This document shows positions 1 to 11,209 of a stretch of 64,000 bases of DNA, piece by piece. The notes under the pieces are model-generated. The model was not told the DNA's origin. It made no database searches and worked only from the letters and a program-made list of their open reading frames with translations. Position 1 is the stretch's first letter. Every line of letters begins with the position of its first letter. Position numbers and translations under genes: made by a program. The stretch is from Mugil cephalus (Eukaryota > Chordata > Actinopteri > Mugiliformes > Mugilidae): positions 15,028,197 through 15,092,196 of the forward strand of contig NC_061774.1 of NCBI RefSeq assembly GCF_022458985.1, given 5' to 3'.

Positions 1-168
1 AATAGGTTTTTATTCTCATCTCCTCATCGACCATATAGGTGCAGTACGTAGTGAGATGAGAGGACGTTCCTCCAGGGACCGTAGAGCTACATGATGACTT
101 TGGACTGAGTACAATACAAAGGACTGAGCATAAAGTATGCCTGTGGAAGTTTATGCAGACAATACAAA

Positions 169-240
169 ACAGTACAAACAGTACAAACGGCACAAACAGT
201 ACAACCAGTACAAACAGTGCAATCGGTGAAGACAGCGCAA
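169..240. repeat. 9-bp minisatellite, about 8 imperfect units
   Basis: Units of the form acagtacaa repeat with a period of nine bases, with point changes such as acggcacaa and acagcgcaa in later copies. The array decays into looser ACAAA-rich sequence to about position 300. Because the period is a multiple of three, one + frame stays open and would read as a run of Asn-Ser-Thr triplets, but nothing else suggests coding. No recognisable family. Confidence 0.7.
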
Positions 241-365
241 GAACGAGAGAAAGTGCAAAGACAAACAACAGAATACAGACGGTACAAAACACAAGTCATC
301 GCACAAAAACAGAGCAGCGGCGACTAATAAGCAGACTAACAGAGTATGACTTAGGGTGGCTGTAA

Positions 366-919
366 ACGTTTGACTGATTAGCAGCACAGTTTGTGCAAAG
401 GATGCCAAGATGTGTGCAATTTATCCAAGTGGCTGCATGCACAAGTTTTTTTTATTTTTTATCTGCCTACTTTGGTAATGACATGGCAAAATCACACACT
501 TAACAATTTACCGCTGTCATCAGACCAGACCATGCACTGGAGGGGGATCTAATATTTTATCTTTGGAAGTACACTTCATTCTGGGAAATGACAAAATCTA
601 AAAATGTTCAACACATTTTTCTTGCTGACAAGCCTTCATTTTTAAAGCAGATATAGTCAGACCGTGATAAGGTAATGCTGCAAATCCACAGCCCTCTCGC
701 TGTCAAGACCATGTGCAACAGAGCTGAATATGACTGATGATTTAGTGAGACGCCTGGGCCTGGGAACGGCGCTCCTGAACGCTGTGTGAGTCTGGGTGAA
801 AGTGTGAGCACACAACACAAAAGCTCGTCTGCACTGTTTCCGGTAATGACAGTAATTAAAGCAGAGAGAAGACAGTAGCTCAGTTGCCAAAAGGCATGCT
901 GGCACGTTTTAATGTCCTT

Positions 920-974
<55 letters not shown>

Positions 975-2194
975 CAGAGGAGTTAACTAATGCACTGCCT
1001 AAAGTAACAGCTTTACGGTGTTGGTAGCAGAGACTGTCAGATGGACGGACAATAACAGAAAGATATCCAACACACACACAAAAAAAAATCTTAAAAAAAA
1101 TGATAAAATTGTTTTAAAGAAAGCAAGCTGCACTTCATTGCGAAATAATGTTAGTTCTAGTTCATGAAAGCATTTCCTTTTGTGATGAATTCAGTTAAAC
1201 ATTTGCCTTGTTGTTCTGGGATTTTTTTTTTATTATTCTGAATTAGTTTGAATACAAAGATAAAACAATGAAAGTAAATGGATATGACTGGGACCATTAG
1301 CCTGTTGCACTTTTCTCGTTGTGAGCCGTCACTTCGGTTATGAAGTGGCAACAGCGCAGCTCATTAAATATCAGTAGTTCTCAGTGGAAATCTCATTTCT
1401 GGGCTTCCTACTTTAATGTGAGTAGGCACAATTGTTACTTTTTTTTTTAAATTATGACAGCATCCTCTCCAGCTCTCCGCTGAAATGGAGCCTTTGTTGT
1501 TTTTCCAGGTTTGTGTAAAACAGCGCAGGCAAACTGATGATACAGTTTTTATTGCAACATTGATGGCGTCCTCTATCAGTTTTGACACTCGTCTTCACTC
1601 CATAAAGCACATTGTCATATCAGTGAGGCACCAGGCTGTTGTTTTTAGTGTGATTGCAGAGCCCTTACCCTTCATGTCACCCTATGGAGAACCAGTGACA
1701 AATCCATAATCGCCCAAGTCACATTTAAAATACACAAAATAAAGTAACTCAGTGGTTACTGAGCCTATTACCCACTGATGAAACAATATAATAGACTTTG
1801 CAGTCTGTGGTGACATTACAAGAAAAGACCACAAGCCATGCACAGTTGGTGGCACTTGCTCCTTGACTCAGTCATTTTAACTCTGCCAGGGAGAGTAGGT
1901 GGAGCTAACACAACAGGCTGTCTCTGCAATGGCCTGTGAATCAGCTTGTTGCTGTTTCCTAATACCAGCATCAAAATTAAATGCACAGTCCAGTTGCCAG
2001 GTGACTGTCAATGTAACAGAGGCCGCACTGTTAGTATTTTTGCAAAACTTCAAAAACACACCTGTAATTACCATTTATCACCACAGGTGCTGCTTAAGAG
2101 AACGAAAGAGATACCTTTGAGGTTTTCTGTAACTTTTGTTTCCTTAAAAATTTACGCAATCTTAAATATTATCATGAACTATCTGTGGACTATT
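366..2194. other. No gene recognised; unique AT-rich sequence
   Basis: Only short frames occur on either strand, without domain similarity or splice-flanked exons that I can recognise. The only structured part is the TG microsatellite near 924-971. Confidence 0.5.
924..971. repeat. (TG)n microsatellite
   Basis: An uninterrupted TG dinucleotide run of 24 units, the commonest microsatellite type in fish genomes. It produces the spurious His-Thr repeat frame on the - strand. Confidence 0.95.
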
Positions 2195-2196
2195 TA

Positions 2197-3635
2197 GTGG
2201 TTCGAAGGGTGTGGCTGCATTAGACAGACGCAAACGAATACAAATTATATTTATTTTCATTGTTCATTGTTCATTGTTTACAAGAAAAACTAACAAAGCT
2301 GAGAACATAGAACAGTTTCAATATGTCAGTTCTTAACGTAGTCAACAAATAACAAGAATGTTGTAACGAGAACAAAAAATAAATAAACCATCACATCATC
2401 AAATTAATATTTAGTTCTCCTGTCATTACCACGCAGTAGAGCTCTAATCCTGACTGGCATGTTCCTCACTGTCGGGGGGTAATCTTGTCCCATTCTTCTT
2501 GAATTACTCCTTTCAATTATTCAAAATTATTTGGTTTGTGCTTTGAAACAGACCTTTTCATAATTCACCACAGATTTTCAATGGGGCTCATGTCCAGGTG
2601 GTTTAGCTGCCCACTCTAAGGCCTGGATACTCTGCTACTGAAGCCAAGTTCTACTGGCCCTGGATGTGTGACAAGGGACATTATCTTGTTGATACATCCA
2701 GTTTGGACCTCGATGGAACAGAGCACCAAAGACACTGAGATAACCAACACCAGCAGCAGTCATGCATCCTCAAACCATGATACTGCCTCCACCATGTTTG
2801 ACAGTAGGTACTGTACATGCTGGAGATAATGCTTCATCTGGCCTTCTGTGTACCCTCACATTAGCAGGAGGGAGATAAAGCTGGAAACTGGACTGACCAC
2901 AGAATCTTCTTCCATTTCCTACCTGTCCAGTTCTTGTGTGTTTGGGCCCAATGATGCTAGGCTAACCGTTGTCTTTCATTGATCAGGGGCTTCTTGACAG
3001 CCTTGTAGGATCTTAAGCCATGATCTAAAAGTCCATAACATACAGTTTGGGTGGAAACACTGGACACCAGTTTGTTTTGACCACTGCTCCTGTGATGTCA
3101 TTCAGCGGTTTTCCCTGCACATGAGGATCAGGATGTGGTCATTTCTTGCTGAAGAAACCTTTGGATGCTCCCAGATCTTGGTTGGTTCATCTGTATTTCT
3201 GCAGAGTGGATCCAACTGCTGAAGGACTGAATCTGTACTTCCTGGCGGCAGCTGAACCCTTCCTGGCTGAGAATCTGTATCTTTAGGCATGTTTCCTGTG
3301 TTAGGTTCATTGTTTTAGTCATTTTTGTCTCTGAAGAGCTTTGACATGTACTGGCTTTATATGAAGCACGGCAGCAGAAAAATGTCTTTTGATAAAAAGC
3401 ATTGCCTTCGTTAGTGGATCACTGGTACCAAAATGACCCAATACTCAAACTGTATGTATTTTTATGGAACCAATCAATTTTAAGTCTTTAATGGCTATTT
3501 TAGGATTTGTTTAGTATTTTGCCTGTGACTGTACTATAAGAAATTGCACTTGAAGAGTCATTCTTAATGCAATATGCTATGCAATATTGCAGTACTTCGT
3601 AAATGTATTGTCCAAAACCTTTTTTTCCACCACTG
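2197..3635 (-). mobile_element. Decayed Tc1-like DNA transposon
   Basis: A Tc1-type transposase fossil lies centrally on the - strand. The right edge reads ccaccactg followed by TA, that is, TA then CAGTGGTGG on the - strand. The left edge reads TA then GTGGTTCG, a degraded version of the same terminal repeat. The ~1.44 kb span and TA flanks fit Tc1 elements. The terminal repeats are poorly matched, so the exact limits are tentative; the transposase identification is firm. Confidence 0.7.
2540..3322 (-). pseudogene. Tc1-like transposase pseudogene (DD34E type), inactivated
   Basis: Read on the - strand, successive frames give pieces of a Tc1 transposase. An N-terminal helix-turn-helix-like piece starts at the ATG at 3322. 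A KILWS block near 2890 should precede the first catalytic Asp. Then come VKHGGGSIM near 2790, QQDNVPCHTS with the second Asp at about 2685, and HLDMSPIEN with the catalytic Glu at about 2579. The first Asp is missing: after WS the frame reads VQ. The second Asp and the Glu lie 106 bases apart rather than 105, so a one-base frameshift separates them. Stops interrupt all frames. It cannot encode an active enzyme. Confidence 0.85.
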
Positions 3636-3637
3636 TA

Positions 3638-6450
3638 CATCCTGAGTACATGAGATTCTCAAACGGCTTGTTGTTCAAGTGGTAATATTAACCGTAAACT
3701 GAGAGAAGCTCGACGGCTGTTGGCATTTAGAAGCCGCCAAAGCAGCAAAATAGTTTAAGAAGGTGAAACTGAGGTGATAACGAAGGTGATATCAATGTAG
3801 GATATGCAAAGGCACAGTGAAAGGATGAGGTCTCAGACATATTTTTAAATTAGGATGATAACTTTGTGCAGCTAAATAATATTATATTGACAATAAATTG
3901 AAATCCACAGAAAAGGTCAATAAACAAGTGATGTACAGTCAATGGCCACTGCTGGGGAACTGGGACCTTTGCAAAGTGCACACATTCAACCCAACCCCAT
4001 TTGAAGTGCACATCTGCACCCCCTGAATTTCTTGAGTTGTGTTTAGCTTTGGTGTTAAATTACATGTGAAAACAGCGTGATAATATAAAAGATTTATCAT
4101 CAGAATCAGCAGCAGGTGCCTTTAGCTTTACACAACTTTACGGTGAGTTTCAGCTTGTTCTTTACCGTTCCAGCCTGCAACAAGAATCGTTCTCAGCCAC
4201 AGCATGCAGCTCTAAAAACCCACTGTGAAATACCTGCTCAGCTTGAAATATCAGACAGACACAGTCAGCAACTGTGAACATATAGTGGAGCAGCACAGAT
4301 TACCCTCAGTAGTTGGTAGAAAGTAAAATCTGACCTTAAAGACGAAGTCTAACAGACTGACGTTCATCAGGTGGCCAAGAGCATGACTCAGACTTGATTG
4401 ATTATAAGATAACATATTGACAGCATGTATGCTTAAGAGTTTACCAAGTCAACTGAATAGGTTGACATGTCTGGATTAATGGCCTGGCGTCAAAAAACAA
4501 ACATAAAAAATAACCAGTTATTACAGATTTACAGGGCCTGGAACCACTGGGACATGTGTAAGTCATTTTCACAAACATTATTGGGTATCTTGGGTTGCTA
4601 CTAGTGAGCTGGGACTTCTAATGTTTTTACAGAGTATTATTAGCAATGACAACCAAACAAAACAAATATTTGCAAAATTGTTCATAGATGTCACAAAAAT
4701 GTGGTATGTGGAGACTTCCCATTCCAAAGTCTCTGTTTTAGAGCCAGTCTAAACAATGTGGATCTTAGTTTTGATATGGGGTAATAAACTAAATAAATAC
4801 CATGCCATCAGGAGCCCATCTAAACAGTAGCTGTTTCTCCTTTACCGTGACATAAAAAACTACAGCTGTATAAATTTGTGAGCTACTGAAACTGGTATGA
4901 AAAATCAAGATGTTAGACCGAGGCGAGTTTACTCATTACTCATATAAATGCTGCTGTAAAAAGCTGCTATATAAAGATCAGAGCTGCAGCTTTTAACCTG
5001 AGCTCGGGGTTCTCTGTCCCAGCCGTTGTTTGATGGACAGCTGATAGATTATTGACTTATTTATACAGATGGCGTCTGTTCATTTTGTCATGTTTTTTAC
5101 TGGGCATTTGTTCTGTTTCAAGTTGAATATCATGGTACTAAATAAAAATCTTATGTAATGTGTCAGTTTCTCCTTTCTGCTCCAGCGTCTGGAGCTCAAT
5201 CCTTTTTTTTTTCCTCTGCCGTTTGTGTGGTTTGAAGAAATTTCTCCTTGAGCAGGCGACACTCACAAGTCTGTGAAATGAAATGTGTTTGATCTACTTC
5301 TCATTTCCCTACTGAACACACTGAGTTTGTTCCACACAACAGGTATCTATACCGGCTTTGGCAACCCACGGCATCGGGTTAATTTATTTATTTTTTTATC
5401 TGATTGGAAAGGAAATTAGTACTTTCACACATCACCACAGCTTGGTGGTGCAGAAAGATGAGATCATGGATTTTTTATTTTTTTTTCTTAAGTGAACCGG
5501 TTCTGTGTCTAGACAAACTACAGAATTTTGGCAGTTGCTGTTGCTTCTGTCCTGTACGGGCAGTTAAAAGCAGCGGGGAAGAAGAGCAAAGTGAAAATGC
5601 AGCTGCAGTCTGTCGTAAGCTGATTGATAGACTTCAAATTTATACTCTCCAAAGTTTTTTTTTCTTTTATATGATCAAAACAATTCTTTACTGGCTAAAT
5701 ACATTTTACATTTAAAAACAGCTGTGTAAACAAGAGATCACTTGTCCTTTTTAAATTTATTATGTGTAGTTTTCCATTATGAGCGAACATATATCATAAA
5801 TAGCTTACACATCATTGTTGGATTTATGTGGGGCCAGAGATCTCAAGAAAAATTAAGCTTGTTGGGATTTCCGTTTCCCTTACACATGGCAGTTGTAGTC
5901 GAGTTTATATGGTATATTATAGATGGTCTGCATCTGACACGTTTCACTGCCTGTATGCCAAGACAAACGTAGCCTCTGGCGGCCTTGGACGACCCCAAGC
6001 TCTTAGCAATCCAAGAAAAGTAAAACTTGCATCCTCCTTTGTTGAGAACGCCCTTCCACCCAATGAGATACTGCTTTAAATGTTTTGTTTTGAGTATTGG
6101 TTGCCTGTGATAGTTTGTGTTGCAATAGAGGGTATTTGTTGACCTCATTGCCGGGAAAAATGTGGATTGTTATTAAATTAAATGAAGGAGAATTGGTCTC
6201 GACGAAGATCCATACATATGGATTTGGAAAAGTGGATTAGATTCAGTTTCAGTTAGTTTAATAAGTTTTAGTTAATTACAGTTATGATAAATGTAGCTAA
6301 ATAAAAGATGCTAATGTGAAGGTCTTTACTGAGAAGTAACATTAGCCATACAATACTGTAGCGTCAAACTGAACGTTAAAAGGATGATGAGGAGTAATCA
6401 CAAATATTCTGTTTAGTATTTTATTGTTATTTATTGTTGAAACTGAAATA
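3638..6450. other. No gene recognised
   Basis: AT-rich sequence with short, unremarkable frames on both strands. No splice-bounded exon, RNA gene or transposon motif was recognised. Frames at 5404-5715 and 5843-6148 have low-complexity or random composition. Confidence 0.45.
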
Positions 6451-6451
6451 G

Positions 6452-6679
6452 TTACTTCATATCTGTAGCTATGCCAAAACAACAACATCCACAAACGTAT
6501 CTGACAGCCCTCCATAACTTAGGGTATGAATTCAAAAAACCACAACACCAGGTTTCCGTGCCTGGACTCCAGTTGTTTCTTCGTAATGCAGCGATCCATT
6601 TACCTCTCTTTCCATTGGCAGTCGCAGATATCTGTAAAAATATATCTCCGCCACAAGCTGTTTTGCAACACAATCGCAA
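6452..6679 (-). pseudogene. THAP zinc-finger-like fragment, probably transposon-derived
   Basis: The - strand frame contains GKWIAALRRNNWSP followed by GTETWCCG. This resembles the centre of a THAP DNA-binding domain, where a (R/K)KW-(I/V)-A-A-(V/L)-R-R-x-x-W-(S/T)-P stretch precedes a zinc-binding Cys and then Glu-His-Phe. The expected C-x-C start, the phenylalanine-proline motif and the terminal His are not in frame, so it is truncated or frameshifted. THAP domains occur in host genes and in P-element-like transposons; with no neighbouring exons, a dead transposon or retrocopy is more likely. Confidence 0.4.
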
Positions 6680-6849
6680 AACAGCTCCTCACCTTTACAG
6701 TTTAGACACTATTAAAGCCTATTATTCGCACTAATACTGCTAATCTCCATGCTCAACCGTCACTTTTTGCCACTCAGTGGTCGTAACCATGGCGATTTCA
6801 TTGGCTGTGACGTCACATGCATGCCCTCTATTCAGATCACAACACACAC

Positions 6850-7740
6850 CACCCGGCTTTGCAGGACCCCTTCCTAAAAACCATAGAGTAGAGTAAGAAA
6901 AAGGATTCGAGAGTGGAAGCATTATTACTCCGCTTGAAGCAAAGCTGCAAACATTTATACTCCACAGTGAGCAGTGAGCCCTTATACAACATGCGGCATC
7001 CTGTTTGTGAGAGGGAGGGAGAGAGGATAGATGTGGAGGACTGATCAGGTGTGAAAAATGTCCTTGTGAGCTTTTTGTGAGGGCATCCTGAGTATGTGAC
7101 GCAGTGACTGATCAGCTGGTCGACCTCCTCCAGATAAAAGTAGCAATGCATAAACTCGAAAGCTGCACAAGAGGTCTTGAATAGTTTAGTTAGATCCCAA
7201 GAAAACACACTGTTCACCCTGCAGCCTGGAAAATAGATGAACAAAACAATAAACTAAACAAACTTTTGTTTTGCGCTCGCTGATGAATGGGACTTCACGG
7301 TGCAACACTGAACGTTATTTTTCATCTCACAAGGTAACACACGTGAGAGCTGGCTGCTCTCTAGTTGCAATCAGATGTTTACTAATTCTGTTAGACGATT
7401 CATCATTCAGGGTGGGTTTTCACTCTGGCTAAAAGTTGTTTTATGTTACCAACAGGCAATCTGCAGTGACATCTCAAAGAGGATTCGTTCTGAGTCAGAG
7501 AGTAATTGATACAATTATGTTGCATTTAATCTTGATTCAGCTCGTGTTTACAGGATAACTGAGGCAAAGTAAATGAGACAGTTCTGACATACGCTAAACA
7601 CTAAACAGTTTCAGGCAGTTTCGTGATTATTCATGTTTTGCTGTAAATCTGGATACCAAGAAATCCGGAAGTAATCTGATGGCAGAGTAGAGGCCGATGT
7701 TTAATGTGTATGCTGAGCACTGCTGCTCACGGAAGGAGAA
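6850..7740. other. No gene recognised
   Basis: A 135-codon - strand frame at 6837-7244 has no recognisable domain and shows no splice context. I treat it as chance. No repeats or RNA genes were seen. Confidence 0.4.
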
Positions 7741-7744
7741 GACA

Positions 7745-8520
7745 GTGGAGGCCATTGGAGTACAGTGAACTCATTGTCATGTTCAAGAAACCAGTTTGAG
7801 ATGATATGAGCTTTGTGACATGGTGCATTATCCTGCTGGAAGTAGCCGTCAGAAGATGGTCCACTGTGGTCATAAAGGGATGGACACGGTCAGCAACAAT
7901 ACTCAGGTAGGCTGATTTAAACCATGCTCAGTTTGTACTAAGGGGCCTAAAGTGTGCTGAGAAAATATCCCCCACACCATTACACCACCACCAGCAGCCT
8001 GACCCGTTGATACAAGGCAGGATGGGTCCATGCTTTCATGTTGTTTACGCCATGACCCTGACCCTGCCATCCGAATGTTGCGGCTGAAATCGAGACTCGT
8101 CAGACCAGGCAACATTTTTCCAATTTTCTGTTGTCCAATTTTGGTGAGTCTGCATGAACTGTAGCCTTAGTTTCCTGGTCTTAGCTGACAGGAGTGGCAA
8201 CCCGTGTAGACTTCTGCTGTTGTAGCCCATCTTCTTCATGGTTGGACGTGTTGTGCGTTCAGAGATGGTATTCTGCATTCCTTGGTTGCTGTTGCCTTTC
8301 TATCATCCCCAACCAGTCTGCCCATTCTCCTCTGACTTCATTTTCGTGCACACAACGACCACTCACTGGATATTTTCTCTTTTTTGGACCGTTTTCTGCA
8401 AACCCTGGAGATGGTTGTACGTGAAAATCCCAGTAGATCATGAGTTTCTGAAATACTCAGACCAACCTGCCTGGCACCTCTACATGCCTAAATGCATTGA
8501 ATTGCAGCCACTTGGCTGAG
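7745..8520 (-). pseudogene. Second Tc1/mariner-type transposase pseudogene, truncated
   Basis: This is a different subfamily from the copy at 2.2-3.6 kb. On the - strand, from high to low coordinates, there is an N-terminal helix-turn-helix-like region near 8500-8300, then NVAWSDESRFQ with the first catalytic Asp at about 8101, HSDGRVRV, and GGGVMVWGIFS near 7970. Last comes FQQDNAPCH with the second Asp near 7835. The frame shifts several times. The segment stops soon after an LQWPP block at about 7760, before the third acidic residue, so the 3' part and terminal repeat are missing. A dead fragment of a family common in fish. Confidence 0.85.
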
Positions 8521-8639
8521 TGTATGTGTTCATTCAGCAGCTGAATAACTGACTGAAACTCAGTCTAACATCAACAATTCTATGCAACGTTTTTTAACTT
8601 TATTTGATCATCTCTGTCGGCCACAGCTCCCCCCTGAGT

Positions 8640-9885
8640 GAAGAACCGTATGGAAGCCAAACCTCATTGCGCCTAAAGAAAGGCCATGGCTTGGCGTTGC
8701 TAGGTCTCCGTCACAGCAGGTGTATCGTTCAGGATTCAAGGAGGAACAGTGTCAAGCAGTCTGGATGAGTGGTTTTTGAGAAAGCTGCAAGCTGAAATGT
8801 GCATGTTGTGAACTGCCACTGCACTAGTAGGCAAGGTTGGCTTTCTAAAAACATAATAAACAGTTTTCACAAATGTATGAAGAACTACTGCGTTCCCATG
8901 TCAACAGATGTATCAGCAAGACAAAGTGAAACTTCTTTCACTCATATTGACAGAATGAAAGGGTTGAAAGTTCCAGAGAAACCCATTAAGTGGACATTTT
9001 GGAACTCTCCTGTCAAACTATTTATACTATACTCATAACTCATGTTCAGTCATTTAGTGCGACACTTAAATAGCATTTTTACATATTTATATCTGCGTAA
9101 AAAAACCCTCCATTCTTCATCAGATCGGTAGTATCCACCATGCCAGTGTGGTCTGTTTATATAAATGGTTGCTATGAGTCACGGCAGCCATACGAGATGG
9201 TAGAGACAAATTAACCGAGACAGCTGTGGAAAATTTTCTGTTCGTTGATTGCCAAAATCTAGAGGCACATTCTTGCTCAGTATATTTGGGGAGATAAACT
9301 CCAAATATAAACCTCTCTTGGGGGAGGGGGGGGTGCACATGTTACGCACGCACGTACAGTTATCATCTGCCCTTTGTAGAGCGACACTACAACCACAACA
9401 AGGGAAGAACATGTGGCAGCGGGATGAGCAAATGTCTGTTTTTAGGTGTGCGATTTTGGAACATGGTTTCAAGGACAACACACCTCGGGCATTCAAGTGT
9501 TCTGGTGTTGCAAACAGAAAAAATAAATAGACTTCTTTGTTTAAAAAGGGATTCTTTGTTTGACTGTTGAGGCACCAACTTGACTGGTGATATTTTGACA
9601 AGAATTTTTTTTCAAAAGTAATGAGTTAATACACAATAATCTCTTCTGTACGGTTAGAAAAGATGGAACCAGATTTGTTTTGAAAGTATCAATATTACAT
9701 ACACAAGACACAGTAAGGCACATACAAATAATTACTGTGAACTGGTCAGATGATTTAAGGGTTCAGTTAGTCTCAGTTCATGAGACATAATGTGGAAAGT
9801 AATGATGTTTATAGGTGCCCAGTGATGTTTAGAGGTGAGCTTAATTGAGCCATGCTTGAAATTCGACTTTTTGAATACAGTCCTT
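8640..9885. other. No gene recognised
   Basis: Short overlapping frames on both strands at 9120-9600, none with recognisable domains or splice sites. Nothing else noted. Confidence 0.4.
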
Positions 9886-9889
9886 GGTC

Positions 9890-10903
9890 CAGTTTACATG
9901 CAACGGAAAAAAATCGAATAACTGACGGGAACATGCCCTCCTCCTCCACACTAGGTGGCAATATGTGTCTTGTCAGCAGGTTAATATCATGTTAATACGG
10001 CCCTCTTTTCGGCTGACCTATTACGTCATATAATAAAATGGATAATAGTACAGCTTTTTTAATGTACGTGCCGATTATGGTGCAGATAAGATGGCGCTAT
10101 CCCTCAGGTGGTTCTTCTACCAGCTCAATTTACGTTCTTCTGTAACCGGTGTCAGTACCAGATCTGTTCCACCTGAGCATCCAGCGCTTCCAGATGACGT
10201 CATGACATAGGCTGTTGACGGTGCATCTTATAATCTGTTGGACAATGGGAAAAAGTAGAAGAGAGGTTAGCAGTTAGCGTCTGCTGTCAAAGCAGAGCAA
10301 CTTATCAGTTTTGTTTTGTCCTTTTATTCTTGGGATAAATTGATAAAAGCTCTATTTTCATTTAATCCTTTTCAGGATAAAACTTCTTAAATCCTTTTAC
10401 GCCCAATATAAAAATGAATGGATTAAACTCAAATTATTTTGACATTTTATTACTTTTATTATTCATTATCATGAATAATGTGCTGTCATCGTATTTTTTG
10501 TGTTTTGTGGAAAATTATGAATGAAAAAACTTTATCGAGTTATCTCTTCCAAACATATTGTGAAAAATAAATTAAACTTGTGTGTTTAACCACGAACCGA
10601 CCTTTTCCGAGCTGAATGGAGCCAAACATAGCCAAACAAACACGCCGAATATATATTTAACGTCACCTACCTACACCGGCTTTCTTGGATGTTTTTCTTC
10701 CGGGATCACACCTCAGCGCAGCAGTTGTGGAGCACATTATCCAGTTAAAAGTCTGATTAAGTGTATACATGTCCGAGAAAGTCAATTTCCAGTCGCATTA
10801 TCTGGGTGTCTTAATCAGATAAGGTGTTTACATGCACTTAAATTATCCAGTTAAAGTCAGATTAAGGCAATAATTTGTTTTTTTCATGTGCATGTAAACA
10901 TAC
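9890..10903. mobile_element. ~1 kb inverted-repeat element (non-autonomous DNA transposon)
   Basis: The left edge carries agtttacatgcaac (about 9891-9903) and the right edge gtgcatgtaaacata (about 10888-10902); these are inverted copies sharing TTTACATGCA. Inside the right half, related blocks recur: tacatgcacttaaattatcc near 10830 and ccagttaaaagtctgattaa near 10741. These look like subterminal repeats, with agtc-gattaa motifs in both orientations. No transposase frame is present. The arrangement suits a non-autonomous cut-and-paste element; I cannot assign the superfamily or confirm a target-site duplication. Confidence 0.6.
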
Positions 10904-10954
10904 TGACTGTTTAGGGATAATCCCATAAACAGGGAAATTTATTTATCCGTTGTC

Positions 10955-11205
10955 CAGACAGCTTAGGCCTTTTCAGGGAGATGAGGCAGCAGCGATCTCT
11001 CTCCAGCAACTTCCTCCATGTCCTCCTGGGGGATCCCCTGCCACTCCCAGGCCTACAGGGAGATACAGTCCTTGCAGCAAATTCCTAGCTTGACCCCAAG
11101 ACTCTTGCCCAGCTGGCCTACACGGAAGACCTCAAAAGGTAGTAGCACCAAGCAGCATCCTCAACAGATGCTTGAACCACCTCAGCTGACTCCACTTAGT
11201 GAGAA
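10955..11205 (-). mobile_element. LINE 3'-end remnant
   Basis: On the - strand the sequence encodes, in broken frames, RWFKHLLRM followed downstream by GIPQEDMEEVAGER. This is the characteristic C-terminal tail of fish non-LTR retrotransposon ORF2 proteins, usually RWFGHLxRM and GIPxEELEEVAGER. Only the last ~80 codons survive, with stops and frameshifts, as expected of a 5'-truncated insertion. The clade is not determined. Confidence 0.7.
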
Positions 11206-11209
11206 GGAG

